Source: an uncultured Lachnospiraceae bacterium | GTDB taxonomy: Bacteria > Bacillota > Clostridia > Lachnospirales > Lachnospiraceae | DNA length: 64,000 nt | NCBI GenBank assembly: GCA_949471785.1 | Contig: CASWRE010000002.1 | Coordinates: 62,001-126,000 of the forward strand | Direction: 5' to 3' | Notes under the pieces: model-generated | What the model was told of the DNA's origin: nothing | Seen by the model: the letters and a program-made list of their open reading frames with translations, nothing else | Databases searched by the model: none | Position numbers and translations under genes: made by a program | Part shown: positions 58,309 to 64,000 of the stretch, piece after piece | Layout of the letters: every line of letters starts with the position of its first letter | Position numbering within the stretch: the first letter of the stretch is position 1

Positions 58309-59429
58309 GCTTTCTCACCTCCTGGATATGTTCGATTCTGCAACCCCACATTCAATATGAAGCCTATACCGATATACAGGCTGACAATGGACGTAAGGCC
58401 ATAGCTTACAAAAGGCAAAGGGGTACCTGTATTAGGGAACAGTCCTGTAGCCACACAGATATTAATGAAACTCTGCAAAGCGATAACAGAACCGACGCCG
58501 CAGCAAATGAGCGTGCCGGAAAGGTCTTTCGCTTTCCGGCTCGTCACAATGCACTCGATACTGATCAGAAATTCGAGTATGATCAAAGCTGCGCTTCCCA
58601 AAAAACCTAACTCCTCTCCCGCTACGGCGAAAATAAAATCTGTCTGGATCTGGGAAACGAAATTACCGTTGTTGGCGCTGACTTCATTGTTTTTCAGTCC
58701 TTTTCCTTTCAACTGTCCTGAGCCAATGGCGATGATGGAATTTTCCTGCTGGGTATTATCCTGCTGATATTCCTCCTCGTCGGGATAGAAAAAAGCCATA
58801 ACTCTGTTCTTCTGGTATTCTTTTATAATTGGCAGATCTGTCTGCGTGACCAGAACGAGATATATAATAAGGAGCGGTATCACTGCCAGGATTGTACCGC
58901 CGATAATTTTATAGCTCAATCCGGACACATACATCAGGAGACCAAAAACTGCTATCAGTGTAATCGTATTTTTCAGATCCGGCTGTATCAGAACCAGTGT
59001 CAGAGGCAGAGCCAGCAGGACAATAGACATAAAAATGGTTTTTATCGTATTCAAATTGTTTTCATGATCCATCAGAAACCGGGCAAAAAACAAGATCAGC
59101 ATGATTTTCGCAGGTTCAGTGGGCTGAAATTGAAAACCGAAAATATTCAGCCATCGTGTTGCCCCTCCGGTGGTTTTGCCGGCCAGACGGACGATTAAAA
59201 GCAGCACGCTGTTAAAAATATAGATCAGCCAGTAAAAATTCAATACCCAGCTATAATCAATCAACGACACAATGATCATGGCCACAATCCCCAGGGCCAC
59301 GCCGAAAATCTGCCGGTTCTGCAGAGATTCTTTGGCGCTGCCGACTAAAGCCACGCCCATGGCGCTGGTAAGTAACAACCAGAAAACAAGCCGAAAATTA
59401 TAGTTTTTTAAACGATATAGTCTTAGCAT
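58305..59429 (-). CDS. rodA: RodA/FtsW family peptidoglycan polymerase
   Basis: This 374-residue SEDS protein has about ten membrane helices. Typical elements are GGATRWLNIFGFQFQPTEPAKI, ALPLTLVLIQPDLKNTI, and the C-terminal FPNTGTPLPFVSYGLTSIVSLYIGIGF. It polymerises glycan strands from lipid II along the side wall together with the PBP2 encoded upstream. AAGGTG lies 6 bases before the ATG. It follows minE by 38 bases in the same transcript. Confidence 0.94.
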   Translation of the reverse strand: MLRLYRLKNYNFRLVFWLLLTSAMGVALVGSAKESLQNRQIFGVALGIVAMIIVSLIDYSWVLNFYWLIYIFNSVLLLIVRLAGKTTGGATRWLNIFGFQFQPTEPAKIMLILFFARFLMDHENNLNTIKTIFMSIVLLALPLTLVLIQPDLKNTITLIAVFGLLMYVSGLSYKIIGGTILAVIPLLIIYLVLVTQTDLPIIKEYQKNRVMAFFYPDEEEYQQDNTQQENSIIAIGSGQLKGKGLKNNEVSANNGNFVSQIQTDFIFAVAGEELGFLGSAALIILEFLISIECIVTSRKAKDLSGTLICCGVGSVIALQSFINICVATGLFPNTGTPLPFVSYGLTSIVSLYIGIGFILNVGLQNRTYPGGEKA

Positions 59430-59467
59430 ACGTACACCTTATTTCTGTAAATCAAGAAACTTTCGCT

Positions 59468-59710
59468 TTACATATGGAACCTCTGGGCCGCCTCTTTTAA
59501 CGGCAGATACGCCGTAATGACCGGCGGTTTTTGAGAGACCCGGAAATCAACATGCTCCTGATCCACGGATATGTAACGGGACACAGAACTGATGATATCT
59601 TTTTTCAACATTTTCAGAAGATCCGGGGAACAGCCCATACGGTCCGACAGAATCAGTATCTTTAAACGGTCTTTGGCAACGTGACAAGATTTTTTTCCGC
59701 GAAAAAACAT
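59468..59710 (-). CDS. minE: Cell division topological specificity factor MinE
   Basis: This 80-residue protein has the N-terminal MinD-interaction region (AKDRLKILILSDRMGCSPDLLKMLKKDIISSVSRYI) and a C-terminal topological domain (VDFRVSQ, ITAYLPLK). It stimulates MinD ATPase and drives its oscillation. GGAGGTG is 6 bases before the ATG. It follows minD by 21 bases. Confidence 0.93.
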   Translation of the reverse strand: MFFRGKKSCHVAKDRLKILILSDRMGCSPDLLKMLKKDIISSVSRYISVDQEHVDFRVSQKPPVITAYLPLKEAAQRFHM

Positions 59711-59731
59711 CGCACAGCACCTCCGATACTT

Positions 59732-60511
59732 TTATTTTCTGAACAGACGGTTCCAGAAACGTTTTTTACCCTGAATATCCAGATAGGGAACCTCCTCTCC
59801 CATCAGCCTGCGGCTGATATTCTGAAATGCGCGGCCGCTTAAAGAATCCTGTCCGGCCACCGTCTCTCCGCGATTGGTGGATATGACGATATCCTCATCG
59901 TCGGGAACCACCCCGATCATGGGAATTGCCAGAATCTCTTCCACATCTTCTACGGACATCATATCTCCGTTTTTTACCATATCGGGTCGGATACGGTTGA
60001 TAATAATATGGACTTTTGTCATCTCATTGGCTTCCAGAAGACCGATAATCCGGTCGGCATCGCGGATGGCGGATACTTCCGGCGTGGTTACAACCAGAGC
60101 CCGGTCGGCCCCGGCAATGGCGTTTTTAAACCCCTGCTCAATGCCGGCGGGACAATCCAGAAGCACATAGTCAAATTCCTTGCGCAGATCATCGCAGAGC
60201 TTCACCATCTGCTCCGGTTCTACAGAAGATTTGTCCCTGGTCTGGGCTGCCGGAAGCAAAAAAAGATTGGTGTAACGCTTGTCCCGGATTAGAGCCTGCT
60301 TTAACCGGCAGTTTCCTTCGATCACATCTACCAGATTGTAGACAATCCGATTTTCCAGGCCGATGACCACATCCAGATTACGCAGGCCGATATCCGTGTC
60401 CACCATGACGGTTTTCTTGTCTGCCATGGCCAGACCGGCCCCCAGATTTGCTGCGGTAGTTGTCTTGCCAACCCCGCCTTTTCCTGATGTAATGACGATT
60501 ACCTCACTCAT
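59732..60511 (-). CDS. minD: Septum site-determining ATPase MinD
   Basis: This 259-residue ParA-like ATPase has the deviant Walker A SGKGGVGKTTTAANLG, switch regions DTDIGLRNLD and LLDCPAGIEQGF, and a C-terminal amphipathic stretch (KKRFWNRLFRK) that would bind the membrane. It cooperates with MinE to position the septum. GGAGG precedes the ATG. It begins only 46 bases after the pbp2 stop, leaving no room for minC. Confidence 0.96.
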   Translation of the reverse strand: MSEVIVITSGKGGVGKTTTAANLGAGLAMADKKTVMVDTDIGLRNLDVVIGLENRIVYNLVDVIEGNCRLKQALIRDKRYTNLFLLPAAQTRDKSSVEPEQMVKLCDDLRKEFDYVLLDCPAGIEQGFKNAIAGADRALVVTTPEVSAIRDADRIIGLLEANEMTKVHIIINRIRPDMVKNGDMMSVEDVEEILAIPMIGVVPDDEDIVISTNRGETVAGQDSLSGRAFQNISRRLMGEEVPYLDIQGKKRFWNRLFRK

Positions 60512-60556
60512 AAAACATCCTCCTCTTTTTACGCTGTCTTCTGTACATTTTGATTC

Positions 60557-63478
60557 TTAATCGTGCTGTTCATTAGAAGCGTCACTGATAGTCGCTTTAC
60601 CTGTGAGTATTTCCTCGTCTTCTTTTAGCTTAAAGTAATAATTAAATACATCCTTGGCGATCATGGCCGCATTTGTTGAGGAGTAGCCATGGGCCACACG
60701 GACGCAGATTGCCATCTCGGGACTGTCAAAGGGCGCATATCCGATGAATACGCCGTGGGGAGAACGGTTTTTGCTCTCCTGAGCCGTTCCCGTTTTTCCG
60801 GCCACCTCCACATCCAGATCATCGTAATAATTCTTTGTGGCGATCACCTGGCGCATGCCTTCATGAACGATATCCCATACGTTTTGATCCACTTCCAGAA
60901 CACTTTCTACCTCCGCCTTATAGTCTTCCAGCAGATTGCCGTCTGAATCGGTGGCTTTATCCAGGATGGTCATCTTATAGCTTACGCCACCGCTGGCTAA
61001 GGTGGATACATAGCGGGCCAACTGTGAAGTCGTATAGTTATGGGTACCCTGTCCGATGGCGGAAGGGATCGGCATACTGTTGGAGATCTGAGGATCACTT
61101 TCGGAGATCTCAATACCGGAATTTTTATCCATATTAAATACTTTACAGTATTTTTGGATCATATCCATAGCCTGCACTTCGCTGAACACTCCCTTATTGT
61201 TGGTGCCCAGCTGGTAAGCGGCGTCACAGAAAAAAACGTTGCAGGATTCTTTGATAGCCTCAACCATATTCAGATCTCCGTGACCCCAGCGGTTCCAGCA
61301 CCGCAGCGGAGAACCGGTAATTTTATCAAAAGTACCGGTACAGTCTATTTCCGTATCTTCTGTCAGAATGCCCTCTGTCAGAGCGCCCACCGCTGTCACG
61401 GGCTTAAATGTAGAGCCTGGCGCCGTCTTCTGCTGGGTAGCTTTATTATAGAAGGGTTCGGACAAATCATTCAACAGCTGATTGTAGTAATCAGCATCCA
61501 TGGTGTTGGCCAGCTTGTTGTTATCATAACCCGGATAAGAAACCACTGCCCGAAACTCGCCTGTGTTGGGATCTGTAATTACGGCCGAACCGGAACAGGG
61601 GTCTAGGGCCAGCTGTGCCGGAGTAAGTTCAAGATTTGTGATTTTCGCACGCATAAAATCGTAGGCCGTCAGATCGCCGGATGAAAGCCGGTTATAAGTG
61701 TCGCTGTCTTCTTTCAGGATGCCCTGGTCATACAGGGTCATACACAGTTCTGAGGGCCGAATCTTGTCATCCAACAGCAAATATTTGTAGATGATTTTGG
61801 AAAACCCGCTGTCGGATTTCAGATAATCCTGAACATAAGCGGACAGGGCGGCCAGAATTTCGTCTGTGGCCAGATAATCCGTGTTTTCTGCAATAATGGA
61901 GACATCCACCCAGTTTTTGCTGACTGCATAGCTCAGATAATCATAGAGGGAGATTTTTTCCTCTGTAGTCCATGCTTTGTAGGTGTCGTCGGATTTATCG
62001 ACGGCATTACTGATCAGTATTCCCGTATCCGACAACATTTCATTGACGATATAGCTCTGGTATGCCTTGTACTCGTTGGAAAGCTCCTTATAGGGAGTCT
62101 GTTCATCCCCGCTCAACTGCCTGTTCAATTTTTCAAAAATGTTTGCCTGCTCGTCTTCAAAAATGCTGTTGATCTTTTTTTCCTTTTCGCTGGCATCCGC
62201 TGCGGAAAAATGATGATAATCTACAATATTGTTGTTGATCAGCGAAAAATAGGCATCATATATGGCAATGGGAATAGATGACGTATCCGTATCGTCCCCC
62301 ACATTAAATTCTTTGATATTTTGCAGGTTCGTAAGCAGGATACCGGCAATTCTCTGTTCAAGGATATGGTAGGTGGCTATCTGAAGATTGGTATCGATGG
62401 TGAGGTACACATCGTTGCCCTGAACGGGAGCTACCCGGGATTCTTCGTCAATCTCCAATACTTTGCCCAGATTATCTACGGAAACTGTTTCTTTGCCGTC
62501 TACACCCTGAAGAACGGTCTCCATCTGCTGTTCGATACCGGATTTGCCGATGATGGAAGTAGAATTATATTTGTCACTCTCTTCTCTCAGCTCCTCCAGT
62601 TCCTCTGTGGACGCCTTTCCGGTGTAGCCGATAATCGAGGCAAAATAGAGACTGTCATTATAGACTCTTTTGGAATCCTCCACCACATCCACTCCCTGCA
62701 GGGTGGCCTGGCTTTCCATGACTGCCGCCACTGTTTCTTCAGACACATCCGTGGCAATCGTAACCGGAAGATATTTCTGGTAACTGGTGGTAAAAAGCTG
62801 GTAACGGATACAGGCAATTTTCAGGATTTCTTCCTTGGTCAGTTCAGCCGGGAAGCCGACTTCCTCCAGTTCTTCGGCTGTATAAGGCTTTTTACTGGTG
62901 TCTGGTTTGCCGTCGGGCAGGATCATAAAAGAATTACTCAGACTGCTGCCAACCAGGCCCTGCATCAGCTCTTCTGCCGTGGCCTCCGCCTGTTGGGGCG
63001 TCATATCTTCAATCTTCTGTTTGCCGTAAACATCGGCTTTGAAACGGGCCAGAGTCACTCCCTCTACACTGTATTTATAATTTCCGTGCTCATCCAGAGC
63101 GATATGAAAATCTGTATTGATCGTATCGCCATTTTCTTCAATAGTCTGGATCAGCCGGTATATTTCGCTGTTCAGGCTCAGATTTTTACTGCGGGTAGAG
63201 CTGTAGGAGCCATTATCTTCCAGAGTAACAGAATAGGATAAGACATTATAGGCCAACAGCTTGCCATTACGGTCAAAGATATTGCCACGGGTACTTTTTA
63301 TACCTCTTTCCTTGGTAGTCTGAATGGAAAAACGGTTTGCATAAGTCGCGCCGTTGATAATTTGCAGGTCATACAGCTTATGAATCAGTATGCCTGCCAG
63401 ACAGACGAAAAAAAGTATCAGTACGGTGGTTCGTTTCAATGCAATTTTTTTGAAAAAAGATTTTATTTTTTTAGCCAT
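60557..63478 (-). CDS. Penicillin-binding protein 2 (class B transpeptidase), extended form
   Basis: This 973-residue protein has an N-terminal membrane helix (about 17-38), the dimerisation domain (TKERGIKSTRGNIFDRNGK), then a transpeptidase domain with SxxK at Ser689-Lys692 (PGSTFKP), SxN at Ser745-Asn747 and KTG at 895-897. It cross-links peptidoglycan in side-wall growth with RodA. It is much longer than the usual 650-720: a mostly helical, acidic insertion at about residues 380-625 lies between LTIDTNLQ and LDPCSGSAVITDPNTG. It overlaps mreD by 16 bases. Many Lachnospiraceae PBP2 proteins appear to be similarly long. Confidence 0.92.
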   Translation of the reverse strand: MAKKIKSFFKKIALKRTTVLILFFVCLAGILIHKLYDLQIINGATYANRFSIQTTKERGIKSTRGNIFDRNGKLLAYNVLSYSVTLEDNGSYSSTRSKNLSLNSEIYRLIQTIEENGDTINTDFHIALDEHGNYKYSVEGVTLARFKADVYGKQKIEDMTPQQAEATAEELMQGLVGSSLSNSFMILPDGKPDTSKKPYTAEELEEVGFPAELTKEEILKIACIRYQLFTTSYQKYLPVTIATDVSEETVAAVMESQATLQGVDVVEDSKRVYNDSLYFASIIGYTGKASTEELEELREESDKYNSTSIIGKSGIEQQMETVLQGVDGKETVSVDNLGKVLEIDEESRVAPVQGNDVYLTIDTNLQIATYHILEQRIAGILLTNLQNIKEFNVGDDTDTSSIPIAIYDAYFSLINNNIVDYHHFSAADASEKEKKINSIFEDEQANIFEKLNRQLSGDEQTPYKELSNEYKAYQSYIVNEMLSDTGILISNAVDKSDDTYKAWTTEEKISLYDYLSYAVSKNWVDVSIIAENTDYLATDEILAALSAYVQDYLKSDSGFSKIIYKYLLLDDKIRPSELCMTLYDQGILKEDSDTYNRLSSGDLTAYDFMRAKITNLELTPAQLALDPCSGSAVITDPNTGEFRAVVSYPGYDNNKLANTMDADYYNQLLNDLSEPFYNKATQQKTAPGSTFKPVTAVGALTEGILTEDTEIDCTGTFDKITGSPLRCWNRWGHGDLNMVEAIKESCNVFFCDAAYQLGTNNKGVFSEVQAMDMIQKYCKVFNMDKNSGIEISESDPQISNSMPIPSAIGQGTHNYTTSQLARYVSTLASGGVSYKMTILDKATDSDGNLLEDYKAEVESVLEVDQNVWDIVHEGMRQVIATKNYYDDLDVEVAGKTGTAQESKNRSPHGVFIGYAPFDSPEMAICVRVAHGYSSTNAAMIAKDVFNYYFKLKEDEEILTGKATISDASNEQHD

Positions 63479-63990
63479 GGTAATCTCTGACCTTCCCTTT
63501 CGTTTCCTGTTGTCAGATTATTGATTCGATAATAGATTCGATAGAGAATCAGCGTCACTAGGGTTGTGTAAACCACTTCCGGGATTATGATGTGCCATAC
63601 ATAATAGAATGTCTGGGTCCTTCCCCGTAAAAGGAACTGAGATCCATAGATCACCAGTCCATATGCCAGATCGCTGATGGCAACCAGCACCATGGGCACC
63701 TTCACATCATCGTCATAGTAAACTTTGCAGAGCATACCGTTGAGGAAACCGATATACATGTATACAAGGGCATAAAAGCCCAGTAAGTCACCGTAAAAGA
63801 TGTCAATCATCAGGCCGGAAAAAAAGCCGGTAAAAAGTCCCGCTTTCTTTCCGCGCATGAAACCGTTAGACACTGTCAGGATCAGCAGCAGGTTCGGGAC
63901 CACCGAAGCGATGGAGATCGCCGGAAACAATGTGGTCTGCAGGAGAAAGGTTAAAAATATTTCAAGGGCTGTCACTACTTTTTGAATCAT
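63463..63990 (-). CDS. mreD: Rod shape-determining protein MreD
   Basis: This 175-residue membrane protein has five or six helices: TALEIFLTFLLQTTLFPAI, NLLLILTVSNGFMRGKKAGLFTGFFSGLMIDIFYGDLLGFYAL and later segments. It belongs to the elongasome and links MreC to the PBP2-RodA complex. Its stop overlaps the pbp2 start. The ATG lies 10 bases from the window end, so mreC, expected next, is outside. Confidence 0.9.
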   Translation of the reverse strand: MIQKVVTALEIFLTFLLQTTLFPAISIASVVPNLLLILTVSNGFMRGKKAGLFTGFFSGLMIDIFYGDLLGFYALVYMYIGFLNGMLCKVYYDDDVKVPMVLVAISDLAYGLVIYGSQFLLRGRTQTFYYVWHIIIPEVVYTTLVTLILYRIYYRINNLTTGNEREGQRLPWLKK

Positions 63991-64000
63991 TTCTTTTCTC

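Noticed and set aside
1..64000. CRISPR arrays, rRNA, tRNA and insertion sequences
   Set aside because: No spaced direct repeats, transposase motifs or rRNA/tRNA patterns were seen; a tRNA scan and covariance search were not possible here.

Overview
The window looks like chromosomal DNA of a low-to-mid GC Gram-positive anaerobe of the class Clostridia, most probably a member of the Lachnospiraceae. The reasons are gene content and order: L21-Prp-L27-Obg-YhbY-NadD-YqeK-RsfS; LexA facing a YneA-like LysM protein; YggS-SepF-YlmH-AroB-LspA-RluD; MreD-PBP2-MinD-MinE-RodA-MgsA-DacA. L27 also carries the Firmicutes-type leader cut by Prp, and the ribosome binding sites are strong GGAGG types. No rRNA, tRNA, insertion sequence or CRISPR array was recognised.

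Region 1 (1-6.4 kb, +) is the end of a surface-polysaccharide locus: a partial pyruvyl transferase, an FrhB-like iron-sulfur protein, an ABC exporter, a DUF1919 protein, two family-2 glycosyltransferases and a tiny membrane protein. Region 2 (6.4-16.9 kb) holds an LprI-domain lipoprotein, a soluble hybrid histidine kinase, the stump of a LytTR-type response regulator, then B12-radical SAM / DUF2344 / RNase E/G / DegV and an alpha/beta hydrolase. Region 3 (17-22 kb) is a compact set of stand-alone condensation domain, acyl carrier protein and AMP-forming ligase, with a facing TetR regulator and a DUF3879-like protein. Region 4 (22-35.6 kb) is carbohydrate metabolism: glycogen phosphorylase, a YesN/YesM-type two-component pair with its own binding lipoprotein, a CUT1 ABC importer (binding protein and two permeases, no ATPase), a LacI repressor with a likely perfect palindromic operator, and a MATE exporter.

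Region 5 (35.6-42.3 kb, +) is the ribosome/GTPase operon, interrupted between rpmA and obgE by an SOS-controlled Y-family polymerase plus YolD pair. Region 6 (42.4-49.7 kb) has a second MATE exporter, lexA/yneA with several LexA boxes, a structured intergenic stretch, a tyrosine recombinase, dtd, an AI-2E-family membrane protein and a TtcA-like enzyme. Region 7 (49.8-55.8 kb, -) is the sepF/lspA/aroB cluster headed by an HlyD-like protein. Region 8 (56-64 kb, -) is the elongation/Min cluster.

The most notable points are: (i) the radical SAM-DUF2344-RNase E/G trio and rplU-prp-rpmA, normally adjacent in Clostridia, lie about 21 kb apart here, with the accessory genes of regions 3 and 4 between them; (ii) the condensation-ACP-ligase cassette is a candidate undescribed small acyl-transfer pathway; (iii) a response-regulator fragment is fused in frame upstream of the radical SAM gene; (iv) minC is missing between pbp2 and minD; (v) there are precise LexA box/promoter overlaps and several unassigned palindromes. 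All functional calls rest on reading motifs by eye; no database search was run.
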